From assembly GCA_016720925.1 (NCBI GenBank), contig JADKJR010000011.1, positions 1 to 54,996 of the forward strand: 54,996 bases of DNA, read 5' to 3'. The notes beneath the pieces were generated by a model, which saw only the letters and a list, made by a program, of their open reading frames with translations, did no database searches and had not been told where the DNA came from. This document shows, in pieces, positions 9,418-17,448 of this stretch. The number at the start of each line of letters is the position of its first letter. The first letter of the stretch is position 1. The position numbers and the translations under genes were made by a program. The DNA comes from Betaproteobacteria bacterium. Lineage in GTDB: Bacteria; Pseudomonadota; Gammaproteobacteria; Burkholderiales; Usitatibacteraceae.

Positions 9418-9478
9418 GGCACTACTTGGAATCTGTCGCCCCGGACTCACTCCGGGGCGACAGTACAAAAGTAGTGCC
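9418..9478. repeat. Large two-tier palindrome, GTCGCCCCGG family copy 1
   Basis: Inner 15-bp arms CTGTCGCCCCGGACT / AGTCCGGGGCGACAG type (9433-9463, here with one mismatch near the centre) are enclosed by outer arms GGCACTACTT (9418-9427) and AAGTAGTGCC (9469-9478). It lies downstream of the serine-hydrolase gene (stop at 9533) and upstream of the esterase start. It could act as a transcript end or a processing hairpin. A second full copy is at 36582-36612. Confidence 0.65.
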
Positions 9479-9532
9479 ATTCGCGTCAGCGTCATTTTTT
9501 TGTAAACAAAAAATGCTGCCCACTTTTGTTGG

Positions 9533-10774
9533 CTATTTGCGCGTCGGCAGAATCGACGTCGCATCCCAGAAAGGTATCGCGCCGTATTCCCATGTCCACG
9601 GAACGCCTGCTTCACCAATGATCGAACGAACGATCGCCGGAAAGGCGGGCTCTGCGCGCACGTCGTTCGACAAGATCACCACGCAACGTTTTCCCGCTTC
9701 CACGCAGACCCACGTATTGGCGGTGGTGTCGTTGTGCCCACCTTTGAAAAATCCGGGGCCTTGTGGTCCGCTGAAGGCGATGACGCCCAATGCGGCGGAC
9801 AGTTCAGGGATGTGTGCGGTGGCGGGTTGTGACTGAAGGCTGGGAAACTGGGTGGGGGTTGTGATCGGCAATTGCGGGCGCACCATTTCCGCGCGCGCGG
9901 CGGCGCTCAAACGGTCGCCGCGCACATAGCTTGCCGCGAGTTGCGCGACGTCGTTGATCGTCGTGTCCATCGAGCCGGCGGTGCGCACACGGCTGCGCTC
10001 GTCATGCGGCTCCACTTTGCCATCGATGCCAAAGCCATCGGCGAGGTTTGGCCGGAAGTCGGCGCGCCATATCAGGCTGGTGCGCGTCATGCCGTTGGGC
10101 GCGAAAATGCGGCGATTCATTTCGGCACCGACATCGAGTCCCAGGCCGCGCTCCAGCACAAACTGCAGGAGCAGTATTCCCGCGCCCGAATACGCATAGC
10201 GTGCGCCGGGGTCAAAATGCATGCGCAGTTTTCCATCGGGCTCAAGAAAGGCAAAATTGGCAAAGCCCGCGCTATGCGTCAACAAAATGCGCGCGGTGAT
10301 TTTGCGCCAGCGCTCATCGCCCTCCAGCCCCGCCCATGGCGCATAGGCGCGCGCGTCGGCCGCACTCGAGTAGCTGGGTAGTGGCTGCGGTAAATAGTCC
10401 GCAATTGGTCGATCCAGATCGAGCCGGCCTTCATCGACCAGTTGCATCACCAGATACGCGAAGGCGGATTTGGTAAGAGATGCGCCATACATCACGGTAT
10501 CGTTCAACAGCGGCTCGTTTACGGCATTGCGAACGCCGTATGCCTTGCGAAAAACCACCTTTCCATTGTCCACCACAGCCACCGCCAGCCCACGCGCGCC
10601 CGTGGCAGACATGGCCGCCTGCACGGTGGTGTCGATTGCATCAATCCGGGCAAACGGCGTGACGGCGGGCGGAGCCAGCGTGGCGCACGACGTTACGATC
10701 AGCGTCATGAGCGAAATGCGCGAAACAAGCACCAAGTTTCGCGGAGGAGACTCGTTTTGCGATGTTGCCGGCAT
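9533..10774 (-). CDS. Serine hydrolase, class C beta-lactamase/DD-peptidase fold (S12)
   Basis: 413 residues with an N-terminal signal containing a lipobox-like TSC (Cys30). The active-site SxxK is Ser99-LT-Lys102. The second motif appears as Tyr195-Ser-Gly (YxN family, Asn replaced by Gly). GGHND near residue 345 corresponds to the KTG-type strand. Members of this family include esterases and D-aminopeptidases as well as beta-lactamases, and the YSG motif argues for an esterase or peptidase. Periplasmic. It is preceded on the same strand by a paralogue at 10860-11993 (gap 85 bp). Substrate unknown. Confidence 0.75.
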   Translation of the reverse strand: MPATSQNESPPRNLVLVSRISLMTLIVTSCATLAPPAVTPFARIDAIDTTVQAAMSATGARGLAVAVVDNGKVVFRKAYGVRNAVNEPLLNDTVMYGASLTKSAFAYLVMQLVDEGRLDLDRPIADYLPQPLPSYSSAADARAYAPWAGLEGDERWRKITARILLTHSAGFANFAFLEPDGKLRMHFDPGARYAYSGAGILLLQFVLERGLGLDVGAEMNRRIFAPNGMTRTSLIWRADFRPNLADGFGIDGKVEPHDERSRVRTAGSMDTTINDVAQLAASYVRGDRLSAAARAEMVRPQLPITTPTQFPSLQSQPATAHIPELSAALGVIAFSGPQGPGFFKGGHNDTTANTWVCVEAGKRCVVILSNDVRAEPAFPAIVRSIIGEAGVPWTWEYGAIPFWDATSILPTRK

Positions 10775-10859
10775 TGTGGTGGTACTCCTGATCGAAAGAG
10801 GTCAGCTTCAATTGTATTGAAAACGAGTAACGCGGCTTCCTCTTGTTACCGTGATTTCA

Positions 10860-11993
10860 TCACTTCCCCCTCTGCGCCCGGCCAAAAGCGGCCACCAGTG
10901 ACAGCGGATCCACCATCGCCATCGCATCCATCGCGACCGGCACACCGTTTCCGCCGTTCACGAAAATCACCAGGCCGTCGCGGGTGGCGGGCTCGATGTA
11001 GACGATCGCGAATTCTCCCCAGTCGTTGCCGGTATTGGAGAGAATGGCGCGGTCGCCGAATCGATAGGTAATCCACCCGAGACCGAATTCGGTGACGTCC
11101 GGGCAGCCCGCAATCGCTACTTGATCGATATTCGGTTTACAGGCGGCCGGTGCGGGGATGTCGACTTGTCGGCGCAGTCGCTCGGCTGCAACGGCTGGCG
11201 TCAGCCCTTCCTGGTTGATGACGCTGATGATGAACGTCGCGTAGTCGCCCGTGGTCACGAACAGGTTGTCCGCCGCGTTCGGTTTTCCCTCCCTGGCAAG
11301 ATCCGCGGGCTTGAACGCGCCGTCGCGGTCCATCGGCATCGCAGTGCGGCCTTTCATCCAGCTCCGTTCGCTGAATGCGGCACTCTTCATGCCGGCGGGC
11401 GCGAATACGGTTTCTTCAACCAGCGATTCAAAGCCCTTGCCGGTCTTCTTTTCGAGATAGCGGCGTAAATATTCATAGCCTTCGCCAGAATAGGTGAAGC
11501 CACTGCGGGGTTCGGCGGTGAACGCAAGTTTCTTGTCCTTGTTTTGAAAACGCCAGTTGGAAAAACCGGTCTGATGGCTGAGCGCAATGCGCGGCGTGAG
11601 CAGCTTTTGGCGCGGGTCGTTGGCGATATCAGGATCAATCCAATGTGCGGACATCGGCTCGTCGAGCGATATCACTCCGGCCGACACCAGTCGCATGGTG
11701 ACTTCCGCGGTGACCGGTTTGGCGAGTGAAGCAACGTTGAACATTGTCGCCGCCGTCGCCGGTACCCCGGGCGACTGTTCACCGAACGTCCCGGTCCAGG
11801 TGATCCTGCCGTCCCTGATGATCGCAATGCCGACGGCTGCCGCGTTGTGCCGCTTCAAGCTTGCCTCCATGCGCGGGCCGACGTCCGAGAATGCCGGCGC
11901 AGTGGATGGTGCCTCAGGTGTGTACGCGCAACCGGCCAGCAGGCTGGCGAAAACAATAACCGGCTGAAAAAGAAAACGGGGTGGATGGATCAC
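10860..11993 (-). CDS. Serine hydrolase, class C beta-lactamase fold, lipoprotein
   Basis: 377 residues. The signal peptide ends in a good lipobox (LLAGC, Cys22). The SxxK motif is Ser89-LA-Lys92 and the second motif is Tyr168-Ser-Gly. It shares overall architecture with the next gene (9533-10774) but is clearly diverged, so the two are an old tandem pair. Likely anchored in the periplasm and acting on peptides or esters. No resistance role can be claimed. The upstream 500 bp (11994-12493) contain no gene but hold a MITE-like element and a CTAG-element copy. Confidence 0.75.
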   Translation of the reverse strand: MIHPPRFLFQPVIVFASLLAGCAYTPEAPSTAPAFSDVGPRMEASLKRHNAAAVGIAIIRDGRITWTGTFGEQSPGVPATAATMFNVASLAKPVTAEVTMRLVSAGVISLDEPMSAHWIDPDIANDPRQKLLTPRIALSHQTGFSNWRFQNKDKKLAFTAEPRSGFTYSGEGYEYLRRYLEKKTGKGFESLVEETVFAPAGMKSAAFSERSWMKGRTAMPMDRDGAFKPADLAREGKPNAADNLFVTTGDYATFIISVINQEGLTPAVAAERLRRQVDIPAPAACKPNIDQVAIAGCPDVTEFGLGWITYRFGDRAILSNTGNDWGEFAIVYIEPATRDGLVIFVNGGNGVPVAMDAMAMVDPLSLVAAFGRAQRGK

Positions 11994-12089
11994 GATTCAT
12001 TCCCTTGGGTTTGAGCGAGTCCGCTCGACCGACAGAGTGAGCCAGTCCACGGCAATTGTCGAGACGCTTGCGACGGGCGACGCAATGAG

Positions 12090-12245
12090 AACTTGTCCGC
12101 AAATAAGCGCGAATGCATGACGCAACAATTTTTGTCTCAAGCAAGGCGTGTTTTTCGCGGCAATAGCGAGCTATTGCAAGAAAACGCAGTGCAGAGTGAG
12201 GCAAAAAGGGCAAGCCAGGCATCGCGCCTTATTTGCGGACAAGTT
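12090..12245. mobile_element. MITE-like element with about 27-bp terminal inverted repeats
   Basis: AACTTGTCCGCAAATAAGCG at 12090 is matched by the complement ...CTTATTTGCGGACAAGTT at 12219-12245, with about 24 of 27 positions paired. The 156-bp unit has no reading frame of note. Its centre carries further self-complementary patches (CAATAGCGAGCTATTG). Size, terminal repeats and intergenic position fit a non-autonomous miniature element. No clear target duplication can be read. The matching transposase is not in the window. Confidence 0.65.
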
Positions 12246-12337
12246 ATAGGTTGAGGGAGTTAGCGTGATCTTTCCCACGCTCGTGGTGCGGCGAAAACAA
12301 GTTCCAGGTTGGTGATGGCACCGAAATTCCGGCAAAA

Positions 12338-12400
12338 CCCCAGCGCTGGCGCGGCTCCCAGGCCTAAATGTCTCTGCAAGCCTCACCAAATGGCGTTCTG
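12338..12400. repeat. CTAG palindromic element, copy 2 (diverged)
   Basis: CCCAGCGCTGGCGCGGCTCC followed by AGGC..AAATGTCTCTGCAAGCC matches the left and middle parts of the family. The right end has drifted. It is the only copy lying upstream of a gene, about 100 bp before 12494, rather than at a gene 3' end. Confidence 0.45.
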
Positions 12401-12493
12401 CGTGATATTTCGCGGTGAATTGTTTGCCGTATATGCCCGTGCTACGCTCGCGATCTGGCATCCGTCTCTGGTTTCCCCTCTACACAAATCCAC

Positions 12494-13294
12494 ATGTCTT
12501 CCTCCGCATTTACCCGCCTGGATTTACATTTTCCAAGCGAGCTGCTATTGCGCGAAGCCAATAGCATCGCCCCTGCGCAATGGGCCCGCCACTTCAACAC
12601 CGCTTACCACGACGGCGGCTGGCAGGGCGTCGCGTTGCGAGCGATCGATGGCGATGCGACGCGGCTATTTTCCGATCCGACCCGGCGCGCGACGATCGTC
12701 GATACGCCGCTGCTGGAAACGTGCCCGGCGATCCAGGCGGCGTTGCGCCAATTTTGCTGTCCGCTGCGGGACGTGCGCCTGCTCCGCCTTGCCCCGGGCT
12801 CGCATATTCGCGAACACCGCGACGATGATCTGCGCTTCGAACAGGGTGAAGCGCGACTACATGTTCCACTCCTGACGCATCCGCTGGTGGAGTTTTATGT
12901 TGACGACCAGCGCGTGATGATGGAGGCGGGTGAATGCTGGTATCTCGATCTTTCGCGGCCCCACCGCGTGCGCAATGCCAGCCCGATCGCACGCATTCAC
13001 CTGGTGATCGATTGCGAAGTCAACGATTGGCTGCGCGAGCAAATCGCGCGCGGCGACATACCGGTGCGCGAAGCCATCACCCCTTCGGGCCAGGATCAAT
13101 TTTTCGCCTTCCGCGAACGCGTGTGGGCAGATCCCGGCCTGGAGCAGCGCCTCATCGGTTGCACGGACAAGGACGTATTCACACAGACCGCAGTGACGAT
13201 CGGCGAACTGAACGGATTTCACTTCAGCCGGGATGATGTCGCCTCCGCAATGTCGCGCGGCCGGCAAACGTGGCTTTCGCAATGGATGGTTTGA
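12494..13294 (+). CDS. Aspartyl/asparaginyl beta-hydroxylase-like 2-oxoglutarate oxygenase
   Basis: 266 residues. A double-stranded beta-helix core holds the iron-binding HxD at His108-Arg-Asp110 (GSHIREHRDDD) and the distal histidine His157 (LSRPHRV). An Arg or Lys for 2-oxoglutarate is expected soon after. The family hydroxylates protein side chains or lipid A acyl chains. The substrate here is not known. It is the first gene of a rightward operon and joins the sulfotransferase by a TGATG stop-start overlap, which points to coupled translation and a shared substrate or pathway. Cytoplasmic, no signal peptide. Confidence 0.75.
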   Translation: MSSSAFTRLDLHFPSELLLREANSIAPAQWARHFNTAYHDGGWQGVALRAIDGDATRLFSDPTRRATIVDTPLLETCPAIQAALRQFCCPLRDVRLLRLAPGSHIREHRDDDLRFEQGEARLHVPLLTHPLVEFYVDDQRVMMEAGECWYLDLSRPHRVRNASPIARIHLVIDCEVNDWLREQIARGDIPVREAITPSGQDQFFAFRERVWADPGLEQRLIGCTDKDVFTQTAVTIGELNGFHFSRDDVASAMSRGRQTWLSQWMV

Positions 13295-14265
13295 TGCATC
13301 GGCTCGATTTCCATGGCTGGATTCCCGTGCGCTCATTCTTTCGTGGCGGTGAGATATTCATCGACTGGGCCTACTTCGGCGAACAGAAGCTGCGCGAACC
13401 GTTTTTTCGCGATAGCGTGGCCATCGCCATGCGTCTGCCATTCAACCAGGCGTTCCGACGCGAGACATCCGCGGATGAAATGGTGTCGTGGGCGGCGGCG
13501 CATCCCGGCGTGGCGCCCACAGCATTTATTTTTCACGCGTCACGTTGCGGCTCAACGCTGATGTCGCAAATGCTGGCGGCGCTGCCATCACACATCGTCA
13601 TCTCTGAGCCACCCATGCTCGATTCGCTCCTGCGGGCGCACTACTTCATGGCCGGGCTTACCGCGCCGCAGCAGGTCGCGTACGTGCGCGCGCTTGTGAT
13701 CGCGCTCGCGCAGCCGCGCGCGGGCGAGAACGCATTCGTGATCAAGCTCGATGCGTGGGACATTTTTGAGTTGCCCGTGCTTCGCCAGGCGTTTCCGGAT
13801 ACCCCGTGGATTTTTCTCTACCGCGATCCGCTTGAAATCGCCGTCTCGCAAGTCCGTCAGCGCGGCTCGTACATGGTGCCCGGCATCGTCGGACCGGCAC
13901 AATTCCTGATCGACCCGAACGAAGCAGCCGCAATGAGCGAGGAGGAATACATCGCCCGCGTGCTCGGCCAGATCCTCGCGCAGGCCGTGCAAATGCTCAC
14001 GCACGCCAATGGCCATGCGGTGCATTACAATCAGCTGCCCGTGTCGATGTGGAGCGATCTCGCCACTCTGTTCGGGGTGAACGATGTTCCAGCGAGCCGC
14101 CAAACGATGCAGCAAGCCGCGAAGTGGGACGCGAAGAATCCCTACTTCGAGTTTGTGAGCGACGCAGAAAGCAAGCAGCGCGAAGCGACGCCGCGTTTGC
14201 GTGCATTCGTGGACAAGTGGGCAACACCGCACTACCTTGCGCTCGAACGACTTCGCACCGGATAG
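13294..14265 (+). CDS. Sulfotransferase family protein
   Basis: 323 residues from the ATG at 13294, chosen because it overlaps the previous stop (TGATG). A GTG at 13270 would add eight residues. The 5'-phosphosulfate loop SRCGSTL lies at residues 83-89. The 3'-phosphate region RDPLEIAVSQ (about 170-180) has the usual Arg and Ser. These motifs predict PAPS-dependent sulfation of a hydroxyl group, although some relatives lack proven activity. Together with the beta-hydroxylase in front of it, the pair could create a hydroxyl group and then sulfate it. That link is inference. The next gene is 40 bp downstream on the same strand. Confidence 0.75.
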   Translation: MHRLDFHGWIPVRSFFRGGEIFIDWAYFGEQKLREPFFRDSVAIAMRLPFNQAFRRETSADEMVSWAAAHPGVAPTAFIFHASRCGSTLMSQMLAALPSHIVISEPPMLDSLLRAHYFMAGLTAPQQVAYVRALVIALAQPRAGENAFVIKLDAWDIFELPVLRQAFPDTPWIFLYRDPLEIAVSQVRQRGSYMVPGIVGPAQFLIDPNEAAAMSEEEYIARVLGQILAQAVQMLTHANGHAVHYNQLPVSMWSDLATLFGVNDVPASRQTMQQAAKWDAKNPYFEFVSDAESKQREATPRLRAFVDKWATPHYLALERLRTG

Positions 14266-14305
14266 ACTCGATTGCGCTCAAAAACAAATATGCAGGAGAC
14301 GTTGC

Positions 14306-14626
14306 GTGGAACTGGACGCTGAAAAGCTGAAAAAAAGTGGCTTCGAGGGCGCGCTCAACAGCGTGTTCTCGGTATCAATGGCTGGTCAGCCTGAGAGCAG
14401 CCAGCCATTCACGCTCACGGAAGTAAAGAATCGTCCGGCGCCGCCGGGATTCGAGCAGTTTTCCCTGTTGTTTCAGGGTGCCGCCGCGGCATTGCTGCCG
14501 CAGGGGACTTACATTTTCGCGCACGCAAATTTCGGTGAGCTGCCCCTGTTCACCGTGCCGGTTGGCAAGAACGGTGAATGTGTCCAATACGAAGTCTGCG
14601 TATCCCGGTCCACCGAGCACGATTAA
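14306..14626 (+). CDS. Small beta-rich protein, DUF6916-like
   Basis: 106 residues from GTG at 14306, preceded by AGGAGA. The pattern FEGALNSVFSV...FTLTEV...FSLLFQG...LPQGTYIFAHANFGELPLFTVPVG recurs in the Tat-exported product at 15170-15586 (FRGALNTEFRA...LTLTDV...FAFSLKFD...LSQDTYLLSHPALGDFAALLVP). The two are therefore paralogues, one cytoplasmic and one exported. The family is of unknown function and the DUF6916 name is from memory, not a search. It stands inside the island that ends in three tail-collar genes. Confidence 0.6.
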   Translation: MELDAEKLKKSGFEGALNSVFSVSMAGQPESSQPFTLTEVKNRPAPPGFEQFSLLFQGAAAALLPQGTYIFAHANFGELPLFTVPVGKNGECVQYEVCVSRSTEHD

Positions 14627-14666
14627 GCGCGCGATCGATAGTTTGCGTGCATGCAGGCCAGTTGAC

Positions 14667-15173
14667 ATGACTAAGCTCTATCGGCCCGCGTTCTCTTTGG
14701 ACGGCGTTCTCTTGCGGCAGATGGAAACTGCTGACGAACCCATTTTTCGCGGGCTGTATGCAGAGGTCCGGGCGCCGGAGTTGCGCGGTACCCATTGGCC
14801 TGACGCGGAAAAACAGGCGTTTTGCGATTCGCAGTACACGCTGCAGGACCAGCACTATCGCAACCATTACGCCGATTTTGAACCGTGGGCGATCTGCCTG
14901 GACGATGTCGTCATCGGGCGCATGTATCTTTCAACCTTCGATGGCCTGCTCATCCTGATGGACATCACGATTGCCGCATCACATCGCCGCAAGGGCATTG
15001 GTTCAACGATCTTGTCCGACGTCATCGGGCAGGCGGATTTGCAGGGGCGCGAAATGCGGTTGCACGTTGAAGCGGACAATCCCGCGCGGCGCCTTTATGA
15101 GCGACTGGGTTTTGTCGAACTGGAAAGAGGCGACATTTACCTGGAAATGCGCAGGCTGCCCTCGCGCGACTAA
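14667..15173 (+). CDS. GNAT-family N-acetyltransferase
   Basis: 168 residues from ATG 14667. GNAT signature motifs are a beta4 strand with ILMDITIAASHRRKGIGSTIL (the R/Q-x-x-G-x-G/A pattern RRKGIG for acetyl-CoA) and the C-terminal ADNPARRLYERLGF. The acceptor is unknown. It lies 40 bp after the small DUF6916-like gene, completing the four-gene rightward operon 12494-15173. Its stop overlaps tail-to-tail with the opposite-strand Tat gene. Acetyltransferases of this type often accompany tail-collar (microcystin-dependent) protein genes, but that is recollection only. Confidence 0.75.
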   Translation: MTKLYRPAFSLDGVLLRQMETADEPIFRGLYAEVRAPELRGTHWPDAEKQAFCDSQYTLQDQHYRNHYADFEPWAICLDDVVIGRMYLSTFDGLLILMDITIAASHRRKGIGSTILSDVIGQADLQGREMRLHVEADNPARRLYERLGFVELERGDIYLEMRRLPSRD

Positions 15174-15586
15174 AGGCGATGGAACTCCGCGCGCAGGAAA
15201 TTGCCGGCTCTCGTCGGCACCAGCAGCGCCGCAAAATCGCCCAGCGCCGGGTGACTCAGCAAATATGTATCTTGAGAGAGCCCTTTTGCCTTTGCGTCAA
15301 ACTTGAGTGAGAACGCGAATTCGTGTGCGGTCGATTTATCGAGGCTCGGGTGCGGATGCCTCGCCGCGCTTACGTCGGTGAGCGTCAGCACGGAAACACG
15401 CAAATCTGGTTGCGACAAGGCGGTCGCGCGAAACTCCGTATTCAGGGCGCCACGAAAATCCGACGCCTTCAATCCGGCGTTTTCAATGGCCGCCGCACGA
15501 GCGAAATTCGGCACAGCCGTCGCCGCACCCAGCGACGTGGCGGCAGCCAGGAAGCGGCGACGCTTGAGTACGTTTGCGTGACTCAT
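15170..15586 (-). CDS. Tat-exported DUF6916-like protein
   Basis: 138 residues from ATG 15586. A twin-arginine signal (LKRRRFLAAATSLGAATAVP, RR at 9-11) is followed by the same fold pattern as the protein at 14306-14626. Tat export implies folding before export or partner binding. It is divergent from the tail-collar genes, with a 196-bp AT-rich gap holding a perfect hairpin. Function unknown; a periplasmic counterpart of the cytoplasmic paralogue is the simplest reading. Confidence 0.65.
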   Translation of the reverse strand: MSHANVLKRRRFLAAATSLGAATAVPNFARAAAIENAGLKASDFRGALNTEFRATALSQPDLRVSVLTLTDVSAARHPHPSLDKSTAHEFAFSLKFDAKAKGLSQDTYLLSHPALGDFAALLVPTRAGNFLRAEFHRL

Positions 15587-15685
15587 GTTGGAAGCCCTTT
15601 GTGACAAACAAGAACGACATGACGAAATTGCATTGCTTTAAATCCTGAAATACCGCTCAAAGTATACTATCGAAGGATAATTGAA

Positions 15686-15707
15686 TTATTCTGCCAAAGC
15701 AGAATAA
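15686..15707. promoter_or_regulatory. Perfect inverted repeat in divergent promoter region
   Basis: TTATTCTGC at 15686-15694 and GCAGAATAA at 15699-15707 are perfect complements around CAAA. The surrounding 15608-15782 is AT-rich, with TATACT near 15663, and separates the divergent Tat gene and the tail-collar operon. It is an operator or hairpin candidate; no regulator can be named. Confidence 0.4.
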
Positions 15708-15782
15708 CGCAATGTATTATTCACCAGTCTCGATGCATCGCGTGATCGTACAGGATCAAACTCCTGCCAAATAGGAAATACC

Positions 15783-16303
15783 GTGGCGACACCATTTATC
15801 GGCGAAATCAAGATGTTTGCGTTTAACTTCGCACCGCGAGGCTGGGCCTTTGCGAATGGCCAGCTTCTGCCAATAAATCAAAATCAAGCCTTGTTCTCAT
15901 TGCTGGGCACGACCTACGGCGGCAATGGCATCACGACCTTCGGGCTGCCGAATCTTCGGGATCGCACGCCACTGCATTTCGGCGCCAGCGTTTTCGGCAA
16001 CATTCCGCAGGGCAGTATTGGTGGTGAGGCGAATCACGCGCTCACGTTGGCAGAATTGCCATTGCACAACCACAGCGTTGTGGCGACAACCGCCGCGGCG
16101 CCCGCTACCGCAATCGGACCGGAAGGCGCGTTGCCGGCTACAAGCGCGCATCAGCCTTACCGAAGCGGTGCGGTACAACCGGTCGCGATGAAAGCCGGTC
16201 TCGTGCAAAACGCGGGGGCGGACAGCCACACGCCAACCTGCAACCGTATCTGGTGGTCAATTTTTGTATTGCCTTGACGGGTATTTTTCCGTCGCGCAAC
16301 TAA
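15783..16303 (+). pseudogene. Phage tail collar/microcystin-dependent protein 1, single frameshift
   Basis: GTG start. MATPFIGEIKMFAFNFAPRG is followed by the collar core LLPINQNQALFSLLGTTYGGNGITTFGLPNLRDR. As written the frame ends early (16277) in unrelated residues. Adding one G to the G5 run at 16213-16217 restores PHANLQPYLVVNFCIALTGIFPSRN ending at 16303, exactly the ending of the two downstream paralogues. This is therefore most likely a full gene with a sequencing error. The family forms trimeric receptor-binding fibre tips in phages and tail-like particles; stand-alone bacterial members have unknown roles. Confidence 0.8.
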
Positions 16304-16349
16304 CCATCGACCTTTGCCCCAGCTTCACGATTGAGAAAGACTAAATGCC

Positions 16350-16856
16350 ATGGCGAGTGTTTTTGTTGGTGAAATCAGAATGTTCGGCGGAGATTTCGCG
16401 CCACGGGGATTTGCGCGCTGTGACGGAGCCCTGCTCTCGATCGCAGAAAATAGTGTGTTGTTCAACCTGATCGGCACAACCTACGGTGGCGATGGGCAAA
16501 ATACTTTCGCCTTGCCGGACATGCGCGGGCGTATTCCGATTCACCAAAATAGTACCAACAATATCGGCAGCGCCGGCGGTAGCGAAAATGTCACCTTGGC
16601 CGCCACGCAGATTCCGCCACACCCCCATGACCTGCGCGCCGGTGCGGGCGGTACCAAAACAACTTCGCCCGCGGACGCCTGGTTTGCGTCGGGCGGGCCG
16701 CAGCAATACGCGAGCAATCGCGTTGCGCCGCTCACCGGAACACTGCAACAGGGAATTACCAGCTTCGTTAGCCCACAGCCACACGACAACATGATGCCTT
16801 ATGCGACGGTGACGTTCATCATCGCGTTGGAAGGCATCTTTCCTTCCCGAAACTAG
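16350..16856 (+). CDS. Phage tail collar/microcystin-dependent protein 2
   Basis: 168 residues: MASVFVGEIRMFGGDFAPRGFARCDGALL, then LIGTTYGGDGQNTFALPDMRGR and the C-terminal HDNMMPYATVTFIIALEGIFPSRN. It is intact. It lies 46 bp after copy 1 and 7 bp before copy 3, so the three are surely co-transcribed. Internal regions (about 70-140) vary between copies while both ends are conserved, the pattern of fibre tips with changing ligand loops. No other tail, sheath or baseplate gene is in the window, so a complete particle is not encoded here. Confidence 0.85.
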   Translation: MASVFVGEIRMFGGDFAPRGFARCDGALLSIAENSVLFNLIGTTYGGDGQNTFALPDMRGRIPIHQNSTNNIGSAGGSENVTLAATQIPPHPHDLRAGAGGTKTTSPADAWFASGGPQQYASNRVAPLTGTLQQGITSFVSPQPHDNMMPYATVTFIIALEGIFPSRN

Positions 16857-16863
16857 GATCACG

Positions 16864-17388
16864 ATGGCTTCTCCATTTGTCGCTGAAATCAGGATGTTCG
16901 GGTGTAACTTCCCTCCGAAGGGCAATGCATTTTGTAACGGGCAAATATTGGCCATCGCGCAGAACACGGCTTTGTTTTCGCTGCTCGGCACGACCTATGG
17001 CGGCAATGGGACGACAAATTTTGGGCTGCCGAATCTCCAGGGGCGCGCCGTCATGCATCCAGGTTCCGGGCCGGGCCGGACACCCCGCGTATTGGGCGAG
17101 GTGGGCGGATCGGCAACGGTCACCCTGCTCGCGAATCAGTTGCCCGCACATTCCCACGGCGTCATCGTGGCAGCAGCCGCCGACGGAACGGCAGATCGCG
17201 CCAACGCGACCGGAAACGTGCTGGCCAAGCCCGCTGATTCTGCCTACGCCAGCAGCGGTGCCGCGACATTGATGAACGCAGCAGCGGTGACACCAACCGG
17301 GCAGGGTCTCCCGCACAACAATATGCAGCCGTATCTGGCCATCAATTTCTGTATCGCGCTGCAAGGTATTTACCCGTCGCGCAATTGA
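16864..17388 (+). CDS. Phage tail collar/microcystin-dependent protein 3
   Basis: 174 residues, starting MASPFVAEIRMFGCNFPPKG with the core LLGTTYGGNGTTNFGLPNLQGR and the end PHNNMQPYLAINFCIALQGIYPSRN. It has the same two-end conservation as copies 1 and 2. ATG lies 7 bp after the previous stop. The next gene on the same strand begins 60 bp later and encodes a beta-helix protein with a dockerin-like tail, which may share the transcript. Confidence 0.85.
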   Translation: MASPFVAEIRMFGCNFPPKGNAFCNGQILAIAQNTALFSLLGTTYGGNGTTNFGLPNLQGRAVMHPGSGPGRTPRVLGEVGGSATVTLLANQLPAHSHGVIVAAAADGTADRANATGNVLAKPADSAYASSGAATLMNAAAVTPTGQGLPHNNMQPYLAINFCIALQGIYPSRN

Positions 17389-17448
17389 GTGCGCGTCAGC
17401 ATCGCGCGTTGCAAACGCAAACCTGAACAACATTTGCCGGAAGCCAAC

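Noticed and set aside
9533..11993. Beta-lactam resistance genes
   Set aside because: SxxK is present but the second motif is YSG rather than YxN, and family members are mostly esterases or peptidases.
15783..17388. Prophage call for the tail-collar genes
   Set aside because: No integrase, portal, capsid, sheath, baseplate or lysis gene is in the window. Stand-alone collar proteins are common in bacteria.
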